The notes: generated by a model not told the origin, from the letters alone. DNA of 64,000 nucleotides from Bacteroidota bacterium (GCA_030706385.1 JAUZOQ010000002.1:23456-87455), one strand, 5' to 3'. Positions 8,276-18,085 are shown, counted from the stretch's first letter. Program-made: numbers and translations.

Positions 8276-8893
8276 ATGAGTAATCGCAATCCAAATATTG
8301 ACGCCTACATCACAAAGGCCCAGCCGTTCGCGAAACCCATTCTTCAGCATATCCGCGGCCTCGTGCACAAGGCCTGTCCCGATGTTGAGGAGAAGATCAG
8401 GTGGGGCTTCCCGCATTTCGACCACTGCGGGCAAATGATGTGCTCTATGGCAGCCTTCAAACATCATGCCGTCATGGGATTTCCGAAGGCAGAGTTGATG
8501 AAGGACGAGAAGCTTCGTGAAAATGCAAGGTCCGAATCCGCCATGGGCCACATGGGACGACTTTCAAACATCAAGGACCTGCCTAGCGATAGAGTAATTA
8601 TCGCCTATATTAAGGAAGCCATGAAACTCAATGAAGCCGGCATAAAACTTTCTCGGACCTCAAAATCGAAAACACAATCGGAATTACCATTGCCGGATTC
8701 CTTGAAAGCTGCACTGAAGAAGAACAAGAAGGCGATGATCGTTTTCGACAAGTTTCCGCCTTCGCACCGAAAAGAGTATGTTCTGTGGATCACCGAAGCA
8801 AAAACCGATGAGACACGACAGAAGCGTTTAGACCAAGCTCTGGAATGGATCGCAGAGGGGAAGCCATGGAATTGGAAATACATGAGAAAGTAG
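8276..8893 (+). CDS. YdeI/OmdA-type DUF1801 protein
   Basis: 205 aa. The N-terminal half is a DUF1801 / YdhG-like domain: 'HIRGLVHKACPDVEEKIRWG', 'PHFDHCGQMMCSMAAFKHHA', 'LPSDRVIIAYIKEAMKLNE'. The C-terminal half is the bacteriocin-protection YdeI/OmdA-like domain: 'LPDSLKAALKKNKKA', 'FDKFPPSHRKEYVLWITEAK', 'ETRQKRLDQALEWIAEGK'. Family members are small cytoplasmic proteins of uncertain biochemistry. I start at the ATG before SNRNPNIDAYI, not at an upstream ATG that would place coding sequence across the divergent promoter region. Divergent from the TIR gene. Confidence 0.87.
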   Translation: MSNRNPNIDAYITKAQPFAKPILQHIRGLVHKACPDVEEKIRWGFPHFDHCGQMMCSMAAFKHHAVMGFPKAELMKDEKLRENARSESAMGHMGRLSNIKDLPSDRVIIAYIKEAMKLNEAGIKLSRTSKSKTQSELPLPDSLKAALKKNKKAMIVFDKFPPSHRKEYVLWITEAKTDETRQKRLDQALEWIAEGKPWNWKYMRK

Positions 8894-9033
8894 GAGTCAT
8901 CGACTCGTCATTTTATCGCCTGACCTACTGGGTCCAACCATATTCCCCTTCGGAACTTAACCCCTCATTTCAGCAATTAGTAGCTTGCTCATCCAAGAGC
9001 AACACCACGCATCACTCTTAATTCGAGACCACT

Positions 9034-11049
9034 ATGAAAACAAGAACAACACGTGTCCTTGTGCCGATGTTGTTGATCGCATTCACTTTCCTGATCGCAC
9101 ATCTTGGCAAGGCACAAAATCTGCCGATTTCTGTAACGATCAACACGGCGCAAAATGTGAAACCGATCAGTCCGCTCATCTATGGTATCAATGCATACGT
9201 CTACGATACGGAATGGAAGACGGAAGCCGATTGGAAAGTAGGTCTTGCAAATGTAGCAAGTGGATTAAATGTTGGAGGCCGACGACTCGGTGGAAATACC
9301 ATGACGAGCTACAATTGGGAAAATGGGTTCTCCAATTCCGGGACTGACTCCCATAATGAGAATAATGATTTTCAGTCGTTCATAACCGGTGCCGGTGGAG
9401 CTCCCTATTCTCCCGGCGCTGCTCTAGTGACCTTTCACGATCATTCGATCCAGTTGGGAGCATCTTCGCTTCTCGATCTCCCTTGCGCCGGATTTGTTGC
9501 TACAGATGGTGATGGAGAAGTTGTCGCAGGCGATGCTGCTCCATCGGCAAGATGGAAGGCTATCTCTTTCTCCAAACCGGGTGCGCCCGGATCATTTGCG
9601 ATGTCACCCGATTTAGCCGATAATACCGTCTACATCGATGAAGAACTGAATTTTCTCGTCACAACATTTGGCGCTGCCGGAAGCCCGCACGGAATTCCGG
9701 CGTATGAACTCGATAACGAGCCCGGTCTGTGGCATACGGCGCCGTACCAAAACGGACTCAACGGCACGCATCCTCTTCTTCACAAGGATGAAACAACCTG
9801 TGCAGATCTATTGTCACGCAACGCTCAACTTGCATCTGCCATCAAGAGGCTTGATCCCAATGCAGCAGTATACGGACCTGCAATGTGGGGGTACCCGGAG
9901 TATTACAGTTTCTGGTCCGTCTATGACGGGCAGACTGTTCATCAGCCATCGGATTGGGGGCTTTATAATATCGAACCATATACGACCAACAACACCGGTG
10001 ATGAATATCGGTACAATCACATGACCTGGGTCAATGCATATTTGGCACAAATGAAATCCGCATCAGATATTGCCGGCAAACGACTGCTGGATGTTTTTTC
10101 TGTCCATTACTACGCTCTCGATTCCGATAATCCTGCCAGCCGTGTTCAGGCACCGCGTAGTTTATGGGACCCAACATACGTAGAGAATAGCTACATTACA
10201 CAAAATGGGAATGGCTTCACCGATGGTCGCGGCTTACAGTTGATCCCGAAATTGCTACAATCCATTGCGGATTTCTATCCGGATACAAAACTTGCACTCA
10301 CCGAATGGGATTTTGGAGGAAGGCACGATGCCTCCGGCGTGATCGCACAGGCTGATGCGTTGGGAATATTCGGGAAATTTGGAGTCTATGCGGCAGATTA
10401 CTTTTTCCCTGTTGATGACTATATTGCTGCTGCATTCAGGATCTTCCGTAATTACGACGGCAATAACTCTACCTTCGGTTCAACATCTGTCTCCGCAGAG
10501 ACCTCCGATATCAGTAAGAGCTCCTCCTATGGGTCATTAGATGACCAGGGCAATTTGCATCTCATCTATATCAATAAAGATCTTGCTCAAGGGGAAGACG
10601 TGACGATCACGATTGGTCCCGATCCAAAATGGAATCATGTTACGGCGTACTCCGTCGGCGCTGCATCATCGACGATAACGAAAATTGTGGATATGGATTT
10701 TGCCGGAGCAACTGTGAATTTCTCTTCTCCGAGTTCGGCCGTCAGCCATCTGGTATTTACCAAATCAAATTCCGTCGATCTCTCAACGCGGGTGAACCCA
10801 AATTGTCGACTTAGTCAAAATCCGTGTCTTGGATCGACAACTTTGTGCGGATCGTCTGCCGAGGCTCAATCCCTTGGCTTCGACATCTTCGATTGCCTGG
10901 GGAGATCTTGCGGCTCTCATGTCACAGAAGCGGTGCAAGGATCGTTTTCTCTTCGTATCGATGCTGAACAACTTGCTTCAGGCTCTTATACGATCGCAGG
11001 TCATCTTGGCTTAACACCATTTAGCCTGCAACTGCTCGTTTTGCATTGA
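9034..11049 (+). CDS. secreted glycoside hydrolase family 44-type glycanase
   Basis: 671 aa. Signal peptide MKTRTTRVLVPMLLIAFTFL...KAQ. The body matches GH44 endoglucanase/xyloglucanase landmarks: 'ISPLIYGINAYVYD' near the N-terminus, 'RRLGGNTMTSYNWENGFSN', the acid/base motif 'YELDNEPGLW' followed by 'THPLLHKDETTCADLLSRNA' and 'IKRLDPNAAVYGPAMWGYPE', and the nucleophile motif 'LALTEWDFGG'. Residues about 590-671 form a C-terminal module ending in 'FDIFDCLGRSC...LASGSYTIAG', which looks like a T9SS type A tail although the usual YPNP start is changed to 'NPNCRLSQNPC'. Expected action: hydrolysis of beta-1,4-glucans or xyloglucan outside the cell. The hydrolytic family call is firm; substrate is inferred. 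Confidence 0.88.
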   Translation: MKTRTTRVLVPMLLIAFTFLIAHLGKAQNLPISVTINTAQNVKPISPLIYGINAYVYDTEWKTEADWKVGLANVASGLNVGGRRLGGNTMTSYNWENGFSNSGTDSHNENNDFQSFITGAGGAPYSPGAALVTFHDHSIQLGASSLLDLPCAGFVATDGDGEVVAGDAAPSARWKAISFSKPGAPGSFAMSPDLADNTVYIDEELNFLVTTFGAAGSPHGIPAYELDNEPGLWHTAPYQNGLNGTHPLLHKDETTCADLLSRNAQLASAIKRLDPNAAVYGPAMWGYPEYYSFWSVYDGQTVHQPSDWGLYNIEPYTTNNTGDEYRYNHMTWVNAYLAQMKSASDIAGKRLLDVFSVHYYALDSDNPASRVQAPRSLWDPTYVENSYITQNGNGFTDGRGLQLIPKLLQSIADFYPDTKLALTEWDFGGRHDASGVIAQADALGIFGKFGVYAADYFFPVDDYIAAAFRIFRNYDGNNSTFGSTSVSAETSDISKSSSYGSLDDQGNLHLIYINKDLAQGEDVTITIGPDPKWNHVTAYSVGAASSTITKIVDMDFAGATVNFSSPSSAVSHLVFTKSNSVDLSTRVNPNCRLSQNPCLGSTTLCGSSAEAQSLGFDIFDCLGRSCGSHVTEAVQGSFSLRIDAEQLASGSYTIAGHLGLTPFSLQLLVLH

Positions 11050-11135
11050 TCATTATAATCGCATTCCATTTTTCACAGGATCTTGGCAAATGAATCTGTA
11101 GATTTCGATTGCCGAAAATTCTTACACAACAAACA

Positions 11136-13802
11136 ATGAAACACTTCTGGAAGCCTTCTGCGATGGGGGCAATCGTTGCATTGCTCATCGCGAGCGTTAT
11201 GTTACCATCCTTATCCTTCGGGCAGCTCATGTTCCGACCGAAACTGATGAACTTTGATACTACTCTTTGTGGAACAAAGAAATGCATGACACTTGTCGTA
11301 AAGGACACCGGAAAGACTTCTGTCACCATTGACACGCATGAAGCATTCTTTACTCCGTTCGAACCCTCAGCATCGACTCCTTTCGTCTATCCCCTGACTC
11401 TTAATCCCGGAGATTCGGTGAGCTATGATATCTGTTACAGTCCTACCTCGCCTGGAAGTTTTGATACTGTTCGCTCTGTCTTTTCTTACGATGGGACATC
11501 TAAAGATACGCTAACAATGATCGGACGCTCGACCGGATCGAATATCTCAATAAACAACTCATCGTTGGACTATGGAGTCATTCAGTTGTTTAATGTCAGC
11601 TGCAAGACGGTTACGGTAACTAATACAGGTGATGGAACGCTAAATTTCGATACGATCCGCAATCTGAATCCCCCATACACCGTGCAAACACAACCCCTCT
11701 CTCTTTCTCCGGGATCCAGCACCGATATTACAATCTGCTTTACCCCGGCTTTCGGAGGTCCACAGCCTGCAACGATTTGGATCGCATACTATAAATGTGG
11801 CACCATCGATAGCATTCCGATCCAACTAACCGGGCAAGGCGCGTTGCCGCCGAAAGTTTCGCTCGGACCGGTTCTGCAGATTCTTAAAGCCCCAACAGAT
11901 TTTGATACGACACTATGCGGAACGACGAAATGCACAACGGCGTCGTTCACCAATACCGGAAATGCTCCGCTAACGATCACGCAATTTGGTTCGATTACCT
12001 TTCCATTTACGCTGAGCGCCAGCACGCAGGTGACTCTGCCCTTGACGCTGCAACCGAACCAAGTGAAAACCCTCGATCTCTGTTATTCTCCATCAGTATC
12101 CCCTGCTCTTGATAGTGTCGTTATCCCTTACGTCGCTGACAATCGCGTGTCTCTATCCATCGCGATGTTATTCGACGTTAGTGGTAGCATGAGTATTCAG
12201 ACAGGCACGCCTGGTGTGACACGAATTCTCGCTGCCAATTCCGGAGGAAAGGTCTTCATCGATAATTTGATCAATGATCCTAGTCGTGGAATAATTGATG
12301 AAGCCGCCGTCGTAAAATTTTCCAGCACAATTACGGTAGCACAAACATTCACCACTGACACTGCTCTTCTAAAGAACGCAGTCCCGAAAACGGTAGGCGG
12401 CGGCACAAAGCTTTACGATGCCCTCGATACCACAGTTCTGCTCGTAAAAACACGTAACCAACCGGGACGAAGGGTGATCGTACTTCTCTCTGATGGTGAT
12501 GATAATACCGGCTACGTACCCTTTCGCATCAATAATATCATTAACAGTGCGGCGGGCGACGTTCGCATCTATACAATCGGCATCGGCAATAACCTTTCTG
12601 CCAATGGCATAAAAACTTTAACTGACATAGCAAATGGCACCGGTGGGAAAAACTATCTTACCAATAATCCGGATACCCTTGTCCAGATCTATCGGCAGAT
12701 CGCAATTTCGCTCAGCTCGAATATTCCCGGTAACTTTGTTATTAAAGGGAGATCGGTTGCACCAATTCTCGAAATCGCACCAACTACTATTACTTTTGAT
12801 TCAGTCAAAGTCGGGAATTCACGCTGTTCATCCCTGACACTACGAAATACCGGCGATGCGGTATTGCGGATGGACACCTTGCCGGCTTCCATAAACGGAT
12901 TTTCTCTCCAGGCAACAACTCCTCTGATCATTCCACCCGGAGGAAGTGCGAATGTGACTGCATGTTTCCAGCCGACCCGTCTTCGCATTCTCGATACTGG
13001 TTTTACATTTACCGTGAATGAATGCCATCCGAGCATTCGGCTTGGTGTTCAGGGAATTGGATACGATAGCGTAATCATTGCTCTGGAAGATACGATTGTT
13101 GCGAAACCGGGAAGTGAGGTTCTTATTCCGATTCATCTGCGCTCGAAGATCCCTGCAGAGTATGATGTGAAAAGCCTGGAGATCACTCTCGGCCATAATA
13201 AGACGATGCTCTACCCTGAAACTCCCGCAGCTTCGACAACATCGACTGCCACTGCACCTTTCCTTACCGAGTCAGTGGCGAATGTATTCGACGCTTCGAC
13301 TTCCGGATCTACCAATTCCTATGTTCTTTCAGGCAATGCTATTGCCTCTTTATCCAGCGATACCGTACTCGTTCGCCTCCGTTTCATGGCCTTACTTGGA
13401 AATGCTGTGTCAACTCCGCTCTCGATTGTCTCTGCAAAATTTGCTGACGGAAATCCGAAGGTCGGTATTGTCTCATCAGGAATTTTCTCCATTGATAGTC
13501 TCTGCTATCTTAATAAACGCTTGATAGACGCAAGTGCCCGGATACGCGGAGCCTTCGATATTCATATCGGGCAAGATCCATCAACTGTCTATCTTGGATT
13601 CACCTTGCCGGTCGCCGATCTAACATCGATAACAATTTTTAATCAGATCGGACAAATTGTCTACTCACCGGATCCATCACTTATGCCTGCAGGGCAAAAT
13701 AGAGCCGTTATTGACTCGCGTTCACTGGGTAGTGGCTTATACTTCATAAAGGTTCAATCGGGTGGACAGATGGATAATGTCTCATTTTTTATTCGCAAAT
13801 AA
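11136..13802 (+). CDS. secreted VWA-domain protein with ASH-like repeats and T9SS tail
   Basis: 888 aa from ATG 11136 with signal peptide (MKHFWKPSAMGAIVALLIAS). About 100-residue beta-sandwich repeats of the ASPM/SPD-2/Hydin or choice-of-anchor kind occur four times: 'FDTTLCGTKKCMTLVVKDTG', 'LDYGVIQLFNVSCKTVTVTN', 'FDTTLCGTTKCTTASFTNTG', 'TFDSVKVGNSRCSSLTLRNT', most with a conserved cysteine pair. A VWA domain (about residues 340-545) is inserted after the third repeat, with a complete MIDAS: 'FDVSGSMS', 'GGGTKLYDAL', 'LLSDGDDN'. A cohesin-like segment follows ('VAKPGSEVLIPIHLRSK'), then a T9SS tail ('ITIFNQIGQIVY', 'SLGSGLYFIKVQSGG'). Likely a surface adhesive or scaffold protein. The next two genes follow within 12 bases and with an ATGA overlap, suggesting one operon. 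Confidence 0.85.
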   Translation: MKHFWKPSAMGAIVALLIASVMLPSLSFGQLMFRPKLMNFDTTLCGTKKCMTLVVKDTGKTSVTIDTHEAFFTPFEPSASTPFVYPLTLNPGDSVSYDICYSPTSPGSFDTVRSVFSYDGTSKDTLTMIGRSTGSNISINNSSLDYGVIQLFNVSCKTVTVTNTGDGTLNFDTIRNLNPPYTVQTQPLSLSPGSSTDITICFTPAFGGPQPATIWIAYYKCGTIDSIPIQLTGQGALPPKVSLGPVLQILKAPTDFDTTLCGTTKCTTASFTNTGNAPLTITQFGSITFPFTLSASTQVTLPLTLQPNQVKTLDLCYSPSVSPALDSVVIPYVADNRVSLSIAMLFDVSGSMSIQTGTPGVTRILAANSGGKVFIDNLINDPSRGIIDEAAVVKFSSTITVAQTFTTDTALLKNAVPKTVGGGTKLYDALDTTVLLVKTRNQPGRRVIVLLSDGDDNTGYVPFRINNIINSAAGDVRIYTIGIGNNLSANGIKTLTDIANGTGGKNYLTNNPDTLVQIYRQIAISLSSNIPGNFVIKGRSVAPILEIAPTTITFDSVKVGNSRCSSLTLRNTGDAVLRMDTLPASINGFSLQATTPLIIPPGGSANVTACFQPTRLRILDTGFTFTVNECHPSIRLGVQGIGYDSVIIALEDTIVAKPGSEVLIPIHLRSKIPAEYDVKSLEITLGHNKTMLYPETPAASTTSTATAPFLTESVANVFDASTSGSTNSYVLSGNAIASLSSDTVLVRLRFMALLGNAVSTPLSIVSAKFADGNPKVGIVSSGIFSIDSLCYLNKRLIDASARIRGAFDIHIGQDPSTVYLGFTLPVADLTSITIFNQIGQIVYSPDPSLMPAGQNRAVIDSRSLGSGLYFIKVQSGGQMDNVSFFIRK

Positions 13803-13814
13803 GAGAGCATAACC

Positions 13815-14630
13815 ATGAAAAGAAATATCATTCTGAATATCGCTCTTGCATTGTTGCTTCAGTCAGCCATCTGTTTAGGACAATCAGCAGTCCCGGGCTC
13901 CATGCAAAATGGCAGTGTGGGATCCTCGAAGCAAATTCGCGATATGATTCTTGATCCTGAGCCTCATAGCGGATGGCTTCTCGGGATCTTCGGAGGCATG
14001 GATTACAATATGCATCATGGTGGATTCGCTACAACGGAGGGGTCGATTATTTGCTGCGTTGCAAGTGATGGGACCGGCACCGGCGCTGCGTTAGGAGCCA
14101 AAGCTTTTATCCCGCTATCGGACGAGATTTCTCTGACGCCTCGAATCATATATGAAGGACGGAATGGTACGTTCAGTGCTAGTCCTGAAACCTACCCTAT
14201 ACTGGGACAAAATAATACGCAGGAAAATGTAATACTGACCAAACAATTTAAGGCAAGTATCGCAACTGTAGGAGCCGATCTGTTTCTTGCATGGAAAATA
14301 ACGGACAACGGACTTTATCTTGCCGGCGGTCCTTCCGTCGCAACGATCGTCTCGAAACATTTTATCCAAAGCGAACATGTGGAATCTCCGAGCGGTGTTA
14401 CTTATCTTGGCGGCTCACCGGATGCGACCGTTCTCGATTCCGACCTCGATATTACCAAATCCGTCCAAGTATTAATAAAACTTGGCATTGGTTATCAAAT
14501 CCAAGTATCCGATCACTTCACTCTCAATCCTGAAGCACTGTACGGAATACCACTCACAAAATTTTCTAAGACGTACGATTGGGCAGGAAGCGCACTACAA
14601 TTCACACTCGGAATTCTCTATTCAATATGA
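13815..14630 (+). CDS. outer-membrane beta-barrel protein (PorT-like type)
   Basis: 271 aa with signal peptide MKRNIILNIALALLLQSAICLGQ. Alternating hydrophobic strands ('GWLLGIFGGMDYNMHHGG', 'AALGAKAFIPLSDEISLTPR', 'ATVGADLFLAWKITDNGLYL', 'KLGIGYQIQVSDHFTLNPEA') and the final 'LQFTLGILYSI' ending in an aromatic-rich strand indicate an eight- to ten-stranded outer-membrane barrel of the PorT/OMP_b-brl type. It lies 12 bases after the VWA gene and its stop overlaps the start of the PD40 gene (ATGA), so the three are probably made together. Specific function unknown. Confidence 0.8.
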   Translation: MKRNIILNIALALLLQSAICLGQSAVPGSMQNGSVGSSKQIRDMILDPEPHSGWLLGIFGGMDYNMHHGGFATTEGSIICCVASDGTGTGAALGAKAFIPLSDEISLTPRIIYEGRNGTFSASPETYPILGQNNTQENVILTKQFKASIATVGADLFLAWKITDNGLYLAGGPSVATIVSKHFIQSEHVESPSGVTYLGGSPDATVLDSDLDITKSVQVLIKLGIGYQIQVSDHFTLNPEALYGIPLTKFSKTYDWAGSALQFTLGILYSI

Positions 14631-16414
14631 CGTACAAAATCTTTTCCGCAATTCTTTTTCTATCCGCAGCAACGGCATCGTTTGCTCAGGATTTTGCGAA
14701 GTACCCGATAGTCGTAACTCCGATTCCCGGTAATATCAATACTTCTGGCAATGATTACGCGCCTGTGATCGGACCCGATAGATCCGTTCTCTTTACTTCG
14801 TTCGAGCGCAATGGCGAGGGATCGGCTACAGGTCAATACTCTGGGAAACCTGATGGTAATGTCTCTGCTCTTACTATCGACGGCACTTCTATTGAAGGTG
14901 CTATGAGTATTGCTGCCGATGGAAAAACTGTCGTTTTCGCTGCTCATCGTAGTGATGCAATCGGCGATGCTGATCTCTACATCGGAGAACTTTCAGGCAC
15001 GAAGATCATCAACGTCGCTAATCTCGGACCAAAGATCAACACGAAAGGATGGGAGTCGCATCCTTGTATATCCAGTGACGGTTCGGTAATCTACTTTTCA
15101 TCCGATCGCAAGGGCGGGTATGGAAGAACTGATATATGGATGACAAAACGTGATGGAGCAGGTTTCTGGGGCGAACCCGTGAACCTCGGACCATCTGTCA
15201 ATACCTCAAAGGATGAGCGCTCGCCCTTTATTACACCTGATGGAGGGACGTTGTATTTTTCAAGTAAAGGACATCATGGAAATGGCGGCTACGATGTATT
15301 CATGTCCATGAAGAAGGGTGCAACTTGGAGTGATGCAGTAAATCTTGGTCCGGTGATCAATAGCGATCGTGATGAATTATTTTTCTATGCGCCGAAATCA
15401 TCAGGTACATTCTATTTCTCTTCTTCGAGAGAGGGGGGCAAAGGAGGCCTTGACATTTATTCCGGTACTCCCAATATCTATGGAAGCGGAATGACCCGGC
15501 TCGTTATCTCATTCATCGATTCTGCATCTTCCGCGCCTCTTCCGGGAATAGTGACCATTACCGATCTTGAAAGTGGCAGCGTCATTGCGTCGTTAGCGAG
15601 TGATGCAACGCAAGATAGTGTCGAGTATATTGTCCCCGCGGGAAGATCGTACCGCCTCGACGCACAGGTTCGCGATATTAATAAATCCGCCATGATCGCA
15701 AAGACGGAGGCAAATATCGATCTCCATGAGCGGATCGTTTTTGGTAATATTACTCTGAAGACCGTGGATTTTGGAAAATACGATATTCCGTTCTTCGTCT
15801 CCGGCTATTACAGGCCGAATACTTCATCTTCGCTCGCTGAATTATTGGCGCGCCGAGAGACCGATCTCAAGCAAGCGACATATATCGAAGAGATTCATCC
15901 GGGTTCGAAGCGATATGAAGAATATGCTTCCTATGCTCAAACTGTCTCTTCGCTTTTTTCAACGCTTTCTACGTCGTGCCTGGAAGATATTCTTCCACAA
16001 TTTGTTTCAAAAGGATTGCCCTCTGAAGTCATTGAATTCAGGATCACCGGCTATGCCGATCCTAATCCTATCCACGGATCGTATCTTGAGGACCGCGCTG
16101 TCAGCTTCGTGGATTCTGCCGGCAACCGCATCACTCTCCAATCCGGAGAAGCCCTCGATAATACGAAACTCTCCGGGCTTCGGGCAGTCTATTCGGCTAC
16201 TTTCCTTGATTCCCTCATGACGGAGGCGACAAAGTTGCGTCACAACGAATACAACGATCTCAAGGATGAAAAGAAGATTGTTTTCAGATGTGTTGCCGGT
16301 GGTGTAAGTTCCGGAGCCGATCAGATGGCGGCAAAGCGTAGAATTCTTGTGGAAGTAATCAGACGCCAGCGAATGATAACGGATGATGATAAGGGATCGA
16401 TAGGGATGAGGTGA
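14627..16414 (+). CDS. PD40 beta-propeller protein with OmpA-like C-terminal region
   Basis: 595 aa. Start ATG 14627 overlaps the previous stop (ATGA) and gives a clean signal peptide MTYKIFSAILFLSAATASFAQ. The N-terminal half has PD40/TolB-type propeller blades: 'SSDGSVIYFSSDRKGGYGRT', 'ITPDGGTLYFSSKGHHGNGG', 'GTFYFSSSREGGKGGLDIYS'. A middle beta-sandwich follows ('GIVTITDLESGSVIASLASD'). The last 200 residues contain 'RITGYADPNPIHGSYLEDRA' and 'GGVSSGADQMAAKRRILVEV', reminiscent of a divergent OmpA peptidoglycan-associating domain. Proteins of this layout are common partners of PorP/T9SS-type barrels in Bacteroidota. Envelope location is expected. Confidence 0.82.
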   Translation: MTYKIFSAILFLSAATASFAQDFAKYPIVVTPIPGNINTSGNDYAPVIGPDRSVLFTSFERNGEGSATGQYSGKPDGNVSALTIDGTSIEGAMSIAADGKTVVFAAHRSDAIGDADLYIGELSGTKIINVANLGPKINTKGWESHPCISSDGSVIYFSSDRKGGYGRTDIWMTKRDGAGFWGEPVNLGPSVNTSKDERSPFITPDGGTLYFSSKGHHGNGGYDVFMSMKKGATWSDAVNLGPVINSDRDELFFYAPKSSGTFYFSSSREGGKGGLDIYSGTPNIYGSGMTRLVISFIDSASSAPLPGIVTITDLESGSVIASLASDATQDSVEYIVPAGRSYRLDAQVRDINKSAMIAKTEANIDLHERIVFGNITLKTVDFGKYDIPFFVSGYYRPNTSSSLAELLARRETDLKQATYIEEIHPGSKRYEEYASYAQTVSSLFSTLSTSCLEDILPQFVSKGLPSEVIEFRITGYADPNPIHGSYLEDRAVSFVDSAGNRITLQSGEALDNTKLSGLRAVYSATFLDSLMTEATKLRHNEYNDLKDEKKIVFRCVAGGVSSGADQMAAKRRILVEVIRRQRMITDDDKGSIGMR

Positions 16415-16793
16415 GCTATCTTCTCCCTCGGGCCTCCGACCGCATTAGTGGGGCTGGGGCTATCGGCACATTCTGTGTCTGTTTCGATGCCACTTGCCTC
16501 GTCTCGAAAATGGAACACACCGATCTCACTGCTCGTGGGAAAGAATATGTTTCCCCGTATAGTCATCGTTCTGTACGCAATTCTTGGATTCCTAAACAAA
16601 CCCGCAACACATTTCTTCAAAAAGTGTAAATCCGAATGCGGCTGGGAAACGTATATTTGTAATGAAATTCAGGAGTTATCCCCAACGATCTTCTCTCCTA
16701 TCACTCCTGTCAACCCAACGACCACCACTCTCTCCACGAGGTGTTCAATAAGTTAGCAGAACCTTCCCCGTTATTTATTAAGAAAGTACCACA
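16415..16793 (+). other. 379-bp intergenic region, likely promoter and leader of the OmpA gene
   Basis: No convincing gene: short open frames here lack signal peptides, ribosome sites or family features. The one recognisable element is the TATATTTG box at 16652-16659. If it is a promoter, the OmpA-family gene has an untranslated leader of about 130 bases; I see no riboswitch-like conserved core or strong hairpin in it. Confidence 0.4.
16652..16659 (+). promoter_or_regulatory. possible -7 box (TATATTTG) upstream of the OmpA-family gene
   Basis: Exact TAnnTTTG match 134 bases before the ATG. No convincing -33 TTG. Confidence 0.35.
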
Positions 16794-18032
16794 ATGAAAA
16801 ATCATCTAGTCGCAGAACAGATGCAGTTCGCTTCAATTTCTATGTTTGTTTCACGAACCATATCGAAGTGGCTTCGCCGAAGAATATTTCCCATTTTGAT
16901 TGTCATCGCCTCGATTCTTACTTCGCTCAGTACTTCTTCTGCGCAGGTTGTCGAAGGCAGGATTTCCTTCGGTTTTGATGGCGGCGGAAATAAATATTGG
17001 GGAAACTTCACCGATAACCTTTTTGGATTTTCCGGTGATGTCTTTATTCGGTGGAATATTGAGGATTGGCTTTCACTACATGCCTCCTATAATGGCGGCT
17101 TATTACGATTCAAAGCCACACCAACTGAGCCGGGTGCAGGCCTCGGAACAGTCAACCACACACGGCATGGCGGCTGGGAGCTCATGGCTTCGTACAATGT
17201 CTTTCCGGAAGAAACCTATGTCCCCTATTTTATCGGCGGTCTGGAATTACTGAACTTCGAACCAAAAGACGCGAATAATAACTCACTGCCGAACAACGCT
17301 GCACAAGCCTATAGCAAGAATGTTCTCGGAGGAGTGCTTGGTGTTGGATTTGAAATGTATATCTCGGATAAAGTTACGTTCAACGGAAAAGGATTACTGC
17401 ATTTGACCGGCACAGATTGGATCGATGATTATTCAAATCCAAACGATTTCAGACAGGATGTCTTCCTGACTTTCGGACTCGGCTTCAGCTATTATATTTT
17501 CGCTCCTCCTCTGCCGGCGAAGACTGAAGTGGTTACGCCGCCTTCCAGCACAACAAATATTACGAATATCTACACTACCAATATCGTTAAAGGCGATACG
17601 GTCGTCGTGAGAGAAACCGATACGGTATATAAGGAGAAGGTTTTGAAGGGGACAATCTATAACTTCCCAGGAACACTCTTCATCGTCAATACCGATGAGT
17701 TCAACACGAATATGCCTGGTAATATGCAGAACCTTCATAATATCAGAACGCTTGTGAACCAGTGTCCCGAGTTAAAGGTCGAGATCCAGGGACATGCCAG
17801 CCATGAAGGTACAGTCGCCAGGAATCAGGAACTATCCGATATGCGTGCGCGGAAAATCAAAGCCTGGCTGATCGAGCAGGGAGTCGATCCCAACAAGATT
17901 GTCGGGACGGTGGGTTTAGGTACAAGCGACGATGCAGTGATCGAGCCTACGAACTCAACACCGGCCCAACTCGAAGCAGCTCGCATCCTGAATAGACGTA
18001 TTTCAATTAAGGTCGTAGAAGGCTGCCACTGA
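16794..18032 (+). CDS. OmpA-family outer-membrane protein
   Basis: 412 aa. The signal peptide has a long n-region (hydrophobic core 'IFPILIVIASILTSLSTSSA' ending ...SSAQ); in-frame ATGs at residues 10 and 17 are alternative starts. Residues about 52-235 look like an OmpA N-terminal beta-barrel ('DVFIRWNIEDWLSLHASYNG', 'VGFEMYISDKVTFNGKGLLH', 'VFLTFGLGFSYYIFAPPLPA'). A linker with a 'TNITNIYTTNIVKGDTVVVR' coil leads to an OmpA/MotB peptidoglycan-binding domain: 'LKVEIQGHASHEGTVARNQE', 'LSDMRARKIKAWLIEQGVDP', 'ARILNRRISIKV'. Expected role: anchors the outer membrane to peptidoglycan. A strong terminator follows. Confidence 0.88.
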   Translation: MKNHLVAEQMQFASISMFVSRTISKWLRRRIFPILIVIASILTSLSTSSAQVVEGRISFGFDGGGNKYWGNFTDNLFGFSGDVFIRWNIEDWLSLHASYNGGLLRFKATPTEPGAGLGTVNHTRHGGWELMASYNVFPEETYVPYFIGGLELLNFEPKDANNNSLPNNAAQAYSKNVLGGVLGVGFEMYISDKVTFNGKGLLHLTGTDWIDDYSNPNDFRQDVFLTFGLGFSYYIFAPPLPAKTEVVTPPSSTTNITNIYTTNIVKGDTVVVRETDTVYKEKVLKGTIYNFPGTLFIVNTDEFNTNMPGNMQNLHNIRTLVNQCPELKVEIQGHASHEGTVARNQELSDMRARKIKAWLIEQGVDPNKIVGTVGLGTSDDAVIEPTNSTPAQLEAARILNRRISIKVVEGCH

Positions 18033-18052
18033 GCTGCCGGAGCGTTTCAAAA

Positions 18053-18085
18053 GGAAGGGCAATGATCCGTCATTGCCCTTTTTTT
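18053..18085 (+). terminator. Rho-independent terminator of the OmpA-family gene
   Basis: Perfect 9-bp stem GGGCAATGA - TCCG - TCATTGCCC followed by seven T, 20 bases after the stop codon. Confidence 0.95.

Noticed and set aside
16411-16756. Short plus-strand frames between the PD40 and OmpA genes
   Set aside because: Two overlapping frames compete, neither has homologous features or a ribosome site, and a promoter box lies within them.
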